From the NCBI RefSeq assembly GCF_017811175.1, contig NZ_JACWIJ010000002.1:1178001-1242000 (forward strand): DNA of 64,000 bases, read 5' to 3'. The notes beneath the pieces were generated by a model, which searched no databases, was not told the DNA's origin, and saw only the letters and a program-made list of their open reading frames with translations. This DNA comes from Melaminivora jejuensis. GTDB lineage: Bacteria; Pseudomonadota; Gammaproteobacteria; Burkholderiales; Burkholderiaceae_C. Positions 56,456 through 64,000 of this stretch are shown in pieces. Positions within the stretch are counted from its first letter, which is position 1. Every line of letters starts with the position of its first letter. The position numbers and the translations under genes are program-made.

Positions 56456-57379
56456 TCAGCCGGCCTTGGCAGCGGCGACTTGCGCGGCCACTTCGGCGGC
56501 GAAGTCGTCGGCCTTTTTCTCGATGCCCTCGCCCACCACGTACAGGGTGAAGCCCAGTACGCGGGTAGCCTTTTCCTTGAGCATCTGGCCCACGGTCTGC
56601 TTGCCGTCGGCAGCCTTCACGAAGACCTGGTCGGACAGCGAGACTTCCTTGAGGTACTTCTGCACGGCGCCGTCGATGCGCTTGGCGGTGATCTCGGGAC
56701 TTTGGGCCGGCTTGCCGGCGGCTTCCAGCTCCTTGTTGGCTTCCTCGGCCTTGCCGGCTGCCACGGCGCGCTCTTTTTCGATCAGCTCGGCAGGCACATC
56801 GGCGCTGGTCACGGCCACGGGCTTCATGGCAGCCACGTGCATGGCCACGTCCTTGGCGGCGGTGGCGTCACCTTCGTACTCGACAACCACGCCGATGCGC
56901 GTGCCGTGCAGGTAGGAGGCCAGTTGCGTGCCGGCGAAGTGCTTGAAGCGGCGAAACGACATGTTCTCGCCGATCTTGCCGATCAGGCCCTTGCGCACGT
57001 CTTCCAGCGTAGGGCCGAAGCCGTCCTGCTCGTAGGCCAACTGACCCAGGGCCTCGATGTCAGCGGGCTGGTGCTCGGCCACCAGACGGGCGGCGGCATT
57101 GGCCATGGCGATGAAGCTGTCGTTCTTGGAGACGAAGTCGGTTTCGCTGTTGACTTCGATCATGGCGCCACGGCTGTCCTCGATGCTGGCGGCGATCACG
57201 CCCTCGGCGGTGACGCGCGACGCGGCCTTGCCAGCCTTGGTGCCGAGCTTGACACGCAGCAGCTCCTCGGCCTTGGCCATGTCGCCACCGGCTTCGGTCA
57301 GGGCCTTCTTGCACTCCATCATGGGGGCGTCGGTCTTGGCGCGCAGTTCGCCGACCATGCTTGCGGTAATAGCAGCCAT
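56456..57379 (-). CDS. tsf: Elongation factor Ts
   Basis: A 307-residue guanine-nucleotide exchange factor for EF-Tu. The first motif [20 protein letters not shown] and the second [10 protein letters not shown] and [10 protein letters not shown] are typical. The core repeats run to the C-terminus, AAKAG. A hairpin lies in the 146-base gap after rpsB. Start ATG at 57377-57379. Confidence 0.96.
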   Translation of the reverse strand: MAAITASMVGELRAKTDAPMMECKKALTEAGGDMAKAEELLRVKLGTKAGKAASRVTAEGVIAASIEDSRGAMIEVNSETDFVSKNDSFIAMANAAARLVAEHQPADIEALGQLAYEQDGFGPTLEDVRKGLIGKIGENMSFRRFKHFAGTQLASYLHGTRIGVVVEYEGDATAAKDVAMHVAAMKPVAVTSADVPAELIEKERAVAAGKAEEANKELEAAGKPAQSPEITAKRIDGAVQKYLKEVSLSDQVFVKAADGKQTVGQMLKEKATRVLGFTLYVVGEGIEKKADDFAAEVAAQVAAAKAG

Positions 57380-57435
57380 TGTTGTGTTCTCCGTTCGTTG
57401 CAATTGTTCAGGGGGCGGGCAGCGGCCCGCAAAAC

Positions 57436-57467
57436 AAAAAAGCGGGCGCTTTGGCGAATCCCGCTTT
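57436..57467 (-). terminator. Hairpin with T-run between rpsB and tsf
   Basis: On the minus strand the arms AAGCGGG and CCCGCTT surround a 13-base loop and are followed by T-rich sequence. A second GC-rich palindrome (CGCCCGCC...GGCGGGCG) lies at about 57480-57510. Because tsf follows, it likely attenuates rather than ends transcription. Confidence 0.6.
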
Positions 57468-57525
57468 TGTCAGGCTCCCACGCCCGCCTTGTGCGGCGGG
57501 GCGGGCGCTTGGGCCACAGGACTGA

Positions 57526-58284
57526 TCAGGCGGCGGTGTTTTCCACTTCGACGAATTCGTCGGTGGAGTCTTCGCTGCCGGCGACGGTCTTGACCAGGTC
57601 GTTCACGGCGTTCTCGCGGCCATCGACGATGGCGTCAGCCATGCCGCGTGCGTACAGCGCCACGGCCTTGGCCGAGTCGTCGTTGCCGGGAATGACGTAG
57701 TCGATGCCTTCGGGGTTGTGGTTGGAGTCCACCACGCCGATCAGCGGGATGCCCAGCTTCTTGGCCTCGGCCACGGCGATCTTGTGGAAACCCACGTCGA
57801 TCACGAAGATGGCGTCGGGCAGGGCGTTCATGTCCTGGATGCCGCCAATGTCGCGCTCAAGCTTTTCCAGCTCGCGGGTGAACATCAGCTGCTCTTTCTT
57901 GCTCATGGACTCAAGGCCGGCTTCCTGCTGGGCCTTCATGTCCTTCAAGCGCTTGATGGAGGTCTTGACGGTCTTGAAGTTGGTCAACATGCCGCCCAGC
58001 CAGCGCTGATCGACATAGGGCATACCAGCGCGCTGGGCCTGCTCGGCCACCAGCTCGCGCGCCTGGCGCTTGGTGCCGACCATCAGGATGGTGCCGCGAT
58101 TGGCAGCCAGCTGCCGGGCGAATTTCTGCGCCTCCTGGAACATCGGCAGCGATTTTTCCAGGTTGATGATGTGGATCTTGTTGCGATGGCCAAAGATGTA
58201 GGGGGCCATCTTGGGGTTCCAGAAGCGGGTTTGGTGGCCGAAGTGGACACCGGCTTCCAGCATTTCGCGCATGGTCACGGACAT
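57526..58284 (-). CDS. rpsB: 30S ribosomal protein S2
   Basis: A 252-residue S2 protein. It opens [20 protein letters not shown] and has [20 protein letters not shown] and [33 protein letters not shown] and [10 protein letters not shown] are family patterns. It is the promoter-proximal gene of the superoperon. The upstream spacer (58285-58497) probably holds the promoter but no clear -35/-10 pair is seen. Confidence 0.97.
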   Translation of the reverse strand: MSVTMREMLEAGVHFGHQTRFWNPKMAPYIFGHRNKIHIINLEKSLPMFQEAQKFARQLAANRGTILMVGTKRQARELVAEQAQRAGMPYVDQRWLGGMLTNFKTVKTSIKRLKDMKAQQEAGLESMSKKEQLMFTRELEKLERDIGGIQDMNALPDAIFVIDVGFHKIAVAEAKKLGIPLIGVVDSNHNPEGIDYVIPGNDDSAKAVALYARGMADAIVDGRENAVNDLVKTVAGSEDSTDEFVEVENTAA

Positions 58285-58497
58285 GAAAATTGCTCCAAAG
58301 GTTGGGTCTAAAATCCAGCCCGATCATTGCGCCGTGCCTTGCCGGCATCCAGGCGCAACACCTTGAGAAGGCTGGTTTGCTATTTGTCTTGCCAGGACTT
58401 GGCAAAACTCAGGGATTCTACCATAGACACCCTGCCCTGCAGCCTCACGCGCCCGCTCTGCGTCCTCCACGCAGACTGCTGCACATTCCTGAAACCA

Positions 58498-58529
58498 TAG
58501 CTATTCGCGCTTGCTGCAAGCGGGTTTGC
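58498..58529 (-). repeat. 32-nt dispersed repeat (family A), copy 16
   Basis: ATAGCTATTCGCGCTTGCTG then CAAGCGGGTTTG is a diverged copy between the divergent rpsB and the FAD oxidoreductase gene. Confidence 0.7.
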
Positions 58530-58548
58530 GCCGCTTTTCATCCTTTTT

Positions 58549-59820
58549 ATGCGTATCCTGATCGTCGGAGCCGGCATCGTTGGCACCGCCACTGCCCATG
58601 AGCTGGCCCGCGATGGCCATGAGGTCGTCGTGCTGGAGCAGCAGGCCGCCGCCGCCGAGCAGGCCAGCTTTGCCAGTGCCGGGCTGCTGGCGCCAGCGCT
58701 GCTGATCCCGTGGGCGGTGCCCGGCGTGAATGGCCGGCTGGCGCGGCGCCTGATGGGCAGCCGCGCCACCATGCGGCTGATGCAGGGCGCGGGCCTGGCC
58801 GGGCTGGCCTGGCTGTGGCGCTGGCTGCGCGCCGGCCACCAGGCGCAGGCCGCCGAGCGGCTGGCCGCGCTGGCCGCACTGGGCCGCGACAGCCTGCAGC
58901 GCACCCAGGCCATCGCGGCCATGCTGGACACCGACATCGAAGCCAGTCGCGGCACCCTGGTGCTGCTGCGCCAGCACAGCGACCGGCAGCTGCTGGAGCC
59001 GGCCATGCAGGTGCTGGACGCTGCCGGCGCACCGCTGCGCGAGGTCGATGCCGAGACCGCGCGGCTGATCGAGCCCGGCCTGGCCGCCGATGTGCCGCTG
59101 GCCGGCGCCCTGCACGCGCCCGAGGGCGCCAGCGGCAACTGCCGGTTGTTTGCCCAACTGTTGCGCCAGGCAGCGCAGGAGCGCGGCGCACGCTTTGTCT
59201 TCAACACCCGGGTACAGGCGCTGGTGCCCGGCTCGGGCAAGGGACAGACGGGGCAGGCAACGGGCGTGCAGCTCGCTGGCCGCACCGAGCCAGTGCGCGC
59301 CGATGCGCTGGTGCTGTGCGCCGGCCAGGCCAGCGCCGCGCTGCTGCGCCCGCTGGGTGTGCGCGTGCCCCTGATGCCGGTGCATGGCTATTCGGTCACT
59401 GCCCCGGTGCGCGACGACCTGCACGCCCCGCAGGGCAGCCTGATCGACCCGCAGCACCGCATCACCATCAGCCGCCAGGGCCAGCGCGTGCGTGTGTCCG
59501 GCGGCGCCGAACTGGGCTACGCCGGCGGGCGGCATGACGACGCGACGCTGCGCACGCTGTATCTGGCGCTGTCGGGCTGGTTTCCGGGCGGGGCGCTGCT
59601 GTCGTCGCCGCAAGTGCAGGTCTGGCGCGGCGCGCGGCCGACGCTGGCCGATGGGGCACCCATCATCGGCGCCGGCCCGGCGCGGGGTCTGTGGCTCAAC
59701 ATCGGCCACGGCGCCAGCGGCTGGGCCCAGGCCTGCGGCAGCGCCCGGGCCGTGGCCGACCTGATCGCCGGGCGCACGCCACAGGTCGATCTGGCACCGC
59801 TGGCGCTGTCGCGGTTCTAG
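58549..59820 (+). CDS. FAD-dependent amino-acid dehydrogenase (DadA-like)
   Basis: A 423-residue flavoprotein of the D-amino-acid dehydrogenase/glycine oxidase group. The FAD motif MRILIVGAGIVGTATAHEL opens it. The middle has ASGNCRLFAQLL and ADALVLCAGQASAALL, and the C-terminus GLWLNIGHGASGWAQACGSA. It would oxidise D-amino acids or a related amine. The gene stands alone, divergent from rpsB, and is followed 76 bases later by the NAD(P)HX repair gene. Confidence 0.9.
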   Translation: MRILIVGAGIVGTATAHELARDGHEVVVLEQQAAAAEQASFASAGLLAPALLIPWAVPGVNGRLARRLMGSRATMRLMQGAGLAGLAWLWRWLRAGHQAQAAERLAALAALGRDSLQRTQAIAAMLDTDIEASRGTLVLLRQHSDRQLLEPAMQVLDAAGAPLREVDAETARLIEPGLAADVPLAGALHAPEGASGNCRLFAQLLRQAAQERGARFVFNTRVQALVPGSGKGQTGQATGVQLAGRTEPVRADALVLCAGQASAALLRPLGVRVPLMPVHGYSVTAPVRDDLHAPQGSLIDPQHRITISRQGQRVRVSGGAELGYAGGRHDDATLRTLYLALSGWFPGGALLSSPQVQVWRGARPTLADGAPIIGAGPARGLWLNIGHGASGWAQACGSARAVADLIAGRTPQVDLAPLALSRF

Positions 59821-59896
59821 CGTTCGCTATGCGTTGCAAGGCCTGCGCCCCGCGACGCTCCGAGAGAGCGCACACTGCGCCCCCCACAATGCCGCC

Positions 59897-61432
59897 ATGC
59901 AGCGCATCACCTCCACCACCGCCCAACCCCTGTTCGGCGCCCAGGCCACGCGCGCCATCGAGCACACCGCCGCCGCCCACCTACCCGCCCACACGCTGAT
60001 GCAGCGCGCCGGCCAGGCCACGGCCCGCCTGGCGCGGGCGCTGGCGCCGCACGCGCGCACCATCTGGGTGGCCTGCGGCAGCGGCAACAACGGCGGCGAC
60101 GGGCTGGAGGCCGCTGCCCTCCTGCACGCCAGCGGGCAGCATGTGGTGCTGACCTGTCTGGCCCACGACCCGCAGCAACTGCCCGCCGACGCCCGCGCCT
60201 CCTGGCAGCGTGCATTGCAGGCCGGCGTGCCGCTGCTGGAGGCGCCCCCTGCGCTGGGCGCGCAGGATCTGTGCATCGACGCCCTGCTCGGCTTGGGCCT
60301 GTCGCCCGCACCGCGCAGCCGACCAGACGCCCACCTGCTGCGGCACCTGGCAGCCGTCCAGGCCAGCGCCGCCCCAGTGCTGTGTGTCGATCTGCCCTCG
60401 GGCCTGCTGGCCGGCAGCGGGCAGTACGCCCCTGGGCTGGCGCCGCAATCCCCGATCATTTCGGCGCGGCATACCCTGGCGCTGCTGACCCTCAAGCCCG
60501 GCCTGTTCACGGCGCAGGGGCGCGACGCCGCTGGCCAGGTCTGGTTCGATGACCTGGGCGTGCAGGCACCGCAGACCGCCCCCGATGCCTGGCTGGGCGC
60601 GGCACCAGCGCCCATCGCACGCAGCCATGCCAGCCACAAGGGCAGTTTTGGCGATGTCGCCATCGTTGGCGGCGAGGGCCTGGCGCAGCGCGGCATGAGC
60701 ATGACCGGCGCTGCGCTGCTGGCGGCCAGCGCTGCGCTGCACGCTGGCGCCGGGCGGGTGCTGGTCAGCCTGCTGCCAGGCAAGGACGAGAGCCAGATCG
60801 AGGCGCAGGCCTTGACCAGCCTGCAGCCCGAGTGCATGTTGCGCCGCTTCGAGGCGCTGGCGCTCGATGGCTTGACGATCGTTGCCGGCTGCGGCGGCGG
60901 CGTGGCCGTGGCGGGCGTGCTGGCGCCCATCGTGCAGCGCGCGGCGCGCCTGGTGCTGGACGCCGACGCGCTCAACGCCATTGCCACCGACCGGCAGCTG
61001 GCCCGCCTGCTGCACGAGCGCGGCGCCCACGCACCGGGCAGTACCGTACTGACCCCGCACCCGCTGGAGGCCGCGCGGCTGCTGGACAGCAGCACCGAGG
61101 CCGTGCAGGCCGACCGCCTGGGCGCCGCCAGCGAACTGGCCGCGCGCTTTGCCTGCACTGTGGTGCTCAAGGGCTCGGGCAGTGTCATCGCCGCACCGGG
61201 CCGCGTGCCACTCATCAACGCCAGCGGCAATGCCCTGCTGGCCACCGCCGGCACGGGCGACGTGCTGGCCGGCCTGCTGGGCGCGCGGCTGGCTGGCCGG
61301 GCGCTGCAAGCGGATGCGGCTTTCGAGGCGGCGGCAGCCGCCTGCTGGCAGCACGGAGCTACGGCAGACGCCTGGCCGGCGGGCCGGGCGCTCACGGCGC
61401 TGGCCCTGGCACAGGCCTTGACGCCGGGCTGA
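59897..61432 (+). CDS. nnr: Bifunctional NAD(P)HX epimerase/dehydratase
   Basis: A 511-residue enzyme that repairs hydrated NAD(P)H. The N-terminal epimerase domain (about 1-220) has CGSGNNGGDGLEAAAL near 61. The C-terminal ADP/ATP-dependent dehydratase domain (about 240-505) has SHKGSFGDVAIVGG, LTPHPLEAARLL and ATAGTGDVLAGLLGA. Both parts look active. The ATG at 59897 is preferred because the sequence MQRITSTTAQPLFGA fits the family N-terminus. Confidence 0.93.
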   Translation: MQRITSTTAQPLFGAQATRAIEHTAAAHLPAHTLMQRAGQATARLARALAPHARTIWVACGSGNNGGDGLEAAALLHASGQHVVLTCLAHDPQQLPADARASWQRALQAGVPLLEAPPALGAQDLCIDALLGLGLSPAPRSRPDAHLLRHLAAVQASAAPVLCVDLPSGLLAGSGQYAPGLAPQSPIISARHTLALLTLKPGLFTAQGRDAAGQVWFDDLGVQAPQTAPDAWLGAAPAPIARSHASHKGSFGDVAIVGGEGLAQRGMSMTGAALLAASAALHAGAGRVLVSLLPGKDESQIEAQALTSLQPECMLRRFEALALDGLTIVAGCGGGVAVAGVLAPIVQRAARLVLDADALNAIATDRQLARLLHERGAHAPGSTVLTPHPLEAARLLDSSTEAVQADRLGAASELAARFACTVVLKGSGSVIAAPGRVPLINASGNALLATAGTGDVLAGLLGARLAGRALQADAAFEAAAAACWQHGATADAWPAGRALTALALAQALTPG

Positions 61433-61529
61433 GAGCGCCCGCACGAGAGCCTCCGCACGCGCTGGAACCCGCTCCTTGCAGGGTAACGCGGCGGATCAGC
61501 CTCCCCGCACCTCCGAGCGGCTGAGCGCC

Positions 61530-61598
61530 GCGCCTTGGGCGCCTGGGGCACGCAACCGCGCAACACTCGACGCTCGACTGCCCCCAGCCCCAAGGCGC
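61530..61598. repeat. Long imperfect hairpin in the nnr-wrbA spacer
   Basis: GCGCCTTGGGCGCCTGGGG and the complementary CCCCAGCCCCAAGGCGC flank a loop containing ACTCGACGCTCGAC, a fragment like the family B repeat. The surrounding spacer 61433-61756 holds no other recognisable feature. Confidence 0.55.
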
Positions 61599-61756
61599 AG
61601 CATTCACGGCTGCGATAGCTGGGACAGCACTGGAAACCCGATCTCACCGGGGCACTGGGCCTCGTCTGACAACCAAAACGCTGCTGCCGCGTTGCAATCT
61701 CATCGTTGCGCGCTGCCCAGCCACCAGCCCGCCTCACATAGCCAGAGGTCATTGCC

Positions 61757-61930
61757 ATGAAACACCCCATCCACTCCAGCACCCCGGCGCTTGTCGCTTT
61801 CGTGGTCACCGTGCTGCTGGCAGTGGTGGCCAGCGTGCTGACCCTGCTGCCGCGCCACGCCGCCCAGGCGGCCGACTCGCAGGTACACCTGGATATCGAG
61901 CAACTCCTGCCCGCCGGCCTGCTGGACTGA
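61757..61930 (+). CDS. Small exported or membrane peptide, 57 aa
   Basis: A 57-residue open frame with a hydrophobic segment (residues about 12-33, [20 protein letters not shown]) and a C-terminal tail with [17 protein letters not shown]. An AGAGG sequence lies about 8 bases before the ATG. It may be a signal-anchored peptide or a secreted peptide cleaved after AAQA. No family is recognised. It lies about 100 bases before wrbA in the same direction. Codon use matches neighbours, which supports expression. Confidence 0.5.
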   Translation: MKHPIHSSTPALVAFVVTVLLAVVASVLTLLPRHAAQAADSQVHLDIEQLLPAGLLD

Positions 61931-62033
61931 GCGGCGCTTTACTGGACGGGACTGTCTCCGACAGGCGGCGCGACCGCGCCGGCCTAACATGCGGCAGGTT
62001 ACGTTTCTTTCACCACAGCACAGGAGGACAGCC

Positions 62034-62627
62034 ATGCCCGTCAAGCTCGCCATCGTCTATTACTCGACCTACGGCACCAACCACCAGATGGCGCTGATCG
62101 CCGCCGATGCCGCCCGCGCCACCGGTGCCGAAGTGCGCCTGCTCAAGGCCGCCGAGACAGCACCCGCCGAGGTCGTGGCTGGTCAGGAGCCGTGGAAGGC
62201 GCAGGCCGACAGGACAGCCGACATTCCCACGGCCAGCGCGCAGGACATGGAATGGGCCGACGCCTATCTGATTTCCGCACCAACGCGCTTTGGCGTCATG
62301 GCCAGCCAGATGCGCGCCTTCATCGACACGTTGGGCGGCGTCTGGGCCAAGGGCGGCCTGGCCAACAAGGCGATTTCGGGCATGACCTCGGCGCAGAACA
62401 CACACGGCGGGCAGGAAAGCACGCTGCTGTCGTTCTACGTCACGGCCATGCACTGGGGCAGCGTCATCGTCGCGCCGGGCTACACCGACCCGGTGATCTT
62501 CAAGACCGGCGGCAATCCCTACGGCTACACGCACAAGCAGGGCGACGATTTCACCGATGACGTGAAATCGGCCATCGGCCACCAGGTGCGGCGCCTGCTG
62601 GAGGTGGCGGGCAAGCTCAAAGGGTGA
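62034..62627 (+). CDS. wrbA: NAD(P)H:quinone oxidoreductase WrbA
   Basis: A 197-residue flavodoxin-fold FMN enzyme that reduces quinones by two electrons. The FMN-binding loop [14 protein letters not shown] is at the N-terminus, [16 protein letters not shown] near 82 and [15 protein letters not shown] near 160. A strong ribosome site AGGAGGA precedes the ATG. It is a single gene with the small peptide gene upstream. Confidence 0.93.
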   Translation: MPVKLAIVYYSTYGTNHQMALIAADAARATGAEVRLLKAAETAPAEVVAGQEPWKAQADRTADIPTASAQDMEWADAYLISAPTRFGVMASQMRAFIDTLGGVWAKGGLANKAISGMTSAQNTHGGQESTLLSFYVTAMHWGSVIVAPGYTDPVIFKTGGNPYGYTHKQGDDFTDDVKSAIGHQVRRLLEVAGKLKG

Positions 62628-62629
62628 GC

Positions 62630-62690
62630 GCCGGGCGTTGGGCGTGGACAGCCGCAGAACGCAAAGCGCTCCACGCAGAACGCACCACCG
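62630..62690. repeat. GTTGGGCGT dispersed repeat (family B), copy 4
   Basis: GGGCGTTGGGCGTGGACAGC then CGCAGAACGC and CGCTCCACGCAGAACGCACC. It follows the wrbA stop codon and resembles 41577-41641. Confidence 0.72.
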
Positions 62691-62757
62691 TCCATCAGCG
62701 CACCAAGGTGCCCATCCGCTGCGCCCCCTCGAAGGGAGCGCGGCGCATTCCCTCCCC

Positions 62758-63531
62758 TCAATCAACGGTCTTTTGCCCTGCCTCGGCAGGCTGGCCGCGC
62801 CCTTGCACCAATGCGGCGCGGCGCTGCAGGGCCTGGGCCAGTTCTTCATCGCCGACAGCGCGTGCACGCTCCACACGCAGCAGCAGCCAGGCCAGCAATG
62901 GCCGGCTCCAGCCCTGGGCCGAGGCGGTGTCGGTGGCGATGACCAGCGTCTCGGGCGTGGCGCGGCCCGCCTGCAGCGCGGCGCCGGCAGCCACCAGCCG
63001 GGCCAGCGGGTCTTCGATGGCGGCAATCGCCCCGGGGCTGGCCAGGGCCGCGCGCTGCGCCGGCGGCAGCAGGGCGGCATCCACCTCGGCCATGCTGCGC
63101 CCGGCCAGATAGTCGGCATAGCTGCGCTCGGGCTTTTGCGCATCGGTGCGCAGCGCCTCGAAGGCCGGGCACTCGCCGCCGTCCAGGCTGGCCACCTGCA
63201 CCGCGCAGCGCATCAGCTCCAGCCGCGCCAGCAGCGCCGGACTGCCGGTGCGCGCCACCTCGGCGCGGGCGCGCTTCCACTCCTGCTGCGCCACCCGGCT
63301 GTCGCTGGCCAGCCAGGCGCGCGTGGCCCGCTCGGCGCTGTCGTGGGCGTTGATCTGCCAGTCGGGCTGCGGCGGCTTGCTGGAGCAGCCGGCCAGCACC
63401 AGCGTCAGCGCCAGCACCGCCAGGGACAGTGGGAGTCGCGACCAGGGCCGGCGCAGGCCGTGCGTGGCAGTGGCGGCAATGGGAGCAGTAGGCACGGTGG
63501 ACACAGTGGGCATGGTGAGCGCGGCAGTCAT
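62758..63531 (-). CDS. Hypothetical lipoprotein
   Basis: A 257-residue protein with a long N-terminus and a lipobox LVLAGC at residues 44-49, with lipidation expected at Cys49. The mature part is helical and Ala/Arg/Leu-rich, ending GQPAEAGQKTVD. No family is recognised. Its start overlaps the MCE gene stop (ATGA), so it is part of an MCE-type transport operon. The first 25 residues are Thr/Ala-rich and may not be translated. Confidence 0.7.
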   Translation of the reverse strand: MTAALTMPTVSTVPTAPIAATATHGLRRPWSRLPLSLAVLALTLVLAGCSSKPPQPDWQINAHDSAERATRAWLASDSRVAQQEWKRARAEVARTGSPALLARLELMRCAVQVASLDGGECPAFEALRTDAQKPERSYADYLAGRSMAEVDAALLPPAQRAALASPGAIAAIEDPLARLVAAGAALQAGRATPETLVIATDTASAQGWSRPLLAWLLLRVERARAVGDEELAQALQRRAALVQGRGQPAEAGQKTVD

Positions 63532-64000
63532 GGCAGCTTCAGTTCGGCATCGCGGGCAAAGGGCCATTTGCGGTTGATCTCGGCCAGCAGGCCCTCGACC
63601 TTGCGCAAATTGGCCTCGATCTCGGCGCGCAGCTCGCCCAGGCCGACCGTGGCCTCGCGGGTGTTGGCGCCCACGGCCTGGGCTTCGGCCAGCACGGCAT
63701 CGACCTTGGCCATGCTGCGCCGCGCATCGCCCAGCAGGGCATTGAGCTGCAGCACGGTGGCGCGCACCTCGGCCACCAGGCCGGCATCGGTTTCGCTGCC
63801 CAGCACCTGTCTGTCGGCACGCGCGACCATGCCATCGACGCGCGCCACAGCCCCGTCGATGCGCGCCGCCATGCCGTCCAGGCGCGCCAGCAGCTGGTTG
63901 CTGCGCTGCAGGGCCAGCAGCACCTGCCGGGACTCGGCATCGCTGCCGGTCAGCACCGACAGCACGCCGCCGGGGGCGTTCAGCCGTTCGGTCAGCGTGC
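63528..64000 (-). CDS. MCE/MlaD-family protein, C-terminal part
   Basis: Only the last 156 codons are visible; the gene extends beyond the right edge. The open frame has no start codon inside the window apart from an internal GTG. The sequence is helical with heptad-like repeats (RIDGAVARVDGMVARADRQ, LLGDARRSMAKVDAVL), typical of the MCE C-terminal coiled region. MCE proteins carry lipids between membranes. The next gene is a lipoprotein. Confidence 0.65.
   Translation of the reverse strand, partial: TLTERLNAPGGVLSVLTGSDAESRQVLLALQRSNQLLARLDGMAARIDGAVARVDGMVARADRQVLGSETDAGLVAEVRATVLQLNALLGDARRSMAKVDAVLAEAQAVGANTREATVGLGELRAEIEANLRKVEGLLAEINRKWPFARDAELKLP

Overview
The window is GC-rich with codon use and gene content typical of Betaproteobacteria. 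The order rpsB-tsf-pyrH-frr-uppS-cdsA-dxr-rseP-bamA-ompH-lpxD-fabZ-lpxA-lpxB-rnhB, a scoAB pair facing a PAS-LuxR regulator, and many copies of a 32-nt intergenic repeat point to Burkholderiales, family Comamonadaceae (Acidovorax/Alicycliphilus/Melaminivora-like). The genus cannot be fixed from the sequence alone.

Layout. 1-778: end of an IS5-family (IS903-like) insertion sequence with a terminal repeat near 759-778. 922-20576: chromosomal housekeeping and metabolism. This includes an RluA-type pseudouridine synthase, an AsmA-family protein, an HD-GYP phosphodiesterase, succinyl-CoA:3-ketoacid CoA-transferase (subunit B frameshifted) with a divergent PAS-LuxR regulator, catalase plus an AhpD-like protein, a thioesterase-GNAT fusion, two alpha/beta hydrolases, murB, yajQ with a degenerate HD-GYP protein, plsY, a GGDEF protein, ybaK and an aldo/keto reductase. 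20887-26697: accessory block with an AAA-ATPase/PD-(D/E)XK protein, a 598-aa exported protein with 26 consecutive prolines, a collagen-like exported protein (frameshifted), and two exported phage-tail-collar-domain proteins. 26869-31968: prfB with its programmed frameshift, pepN, fbp and tRNA-Thr(CGT). 32280-41576: a broken BaeRF-type gene, serB, a lysE/argP-type export pair, an nsrR/ytfE/truncated-haemoglobin nitric-oxide cluster, a zinc alcohol dehydrogenase, a CopD-like protein, an aminotransferase with slyX, and nth. 41642-58284: minus-strand genes, namely cobT and then, read in the direction of transcription from 58284 down, the translation/isoprenoid/outer-membrane/lipid A superoperon. 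58549-64000: an FAD amino-acid oxidase/dehydrogenase, bifunctional NAD(P)HX repair enzyme, a 57-aa membrane peptide, wrbA, a lipoprotein and the end of an MCE (MlaD-like) protein.

How genes work together. The superoperon links ribosome components and recycling (rpsB, tsf, frr), UMP kinase, undecaprenyl-PP and CDP-diacylglycerol synthesis, the MEP pathway, envelope-stress proteolysis, outer-membrane assembly (bamA, ompH) and lipid A assembly (lpxD, fabZ, lpxA, lpxB). nsrR, ytfE and the haemoglobin form a nitrosative-stress unit. Several genes (HD-GYP, GGDEF, yajQ, degenerate HD-GYP) belong to cyclic-di-GMP biology.

Notable features. At least sixteen copies of a 32-nt hairpin-forming repeat are scattered through the window, four of them inside conserved reading frames (pepN, an rRNA methyltransferase, lpxB, dxr). 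A second repeat family built on GTTGGGCGT occurs in spacers. Four genes (scoB, the collagen-like gene, the BaeRF gene, cobT) carry lesions that read as single-base losses in short homopolymers, so sequencing error should be excluded before they are called pseudogenes. Few promoters are recognisable; claims about regulation are mostly inference from gene arrangement.
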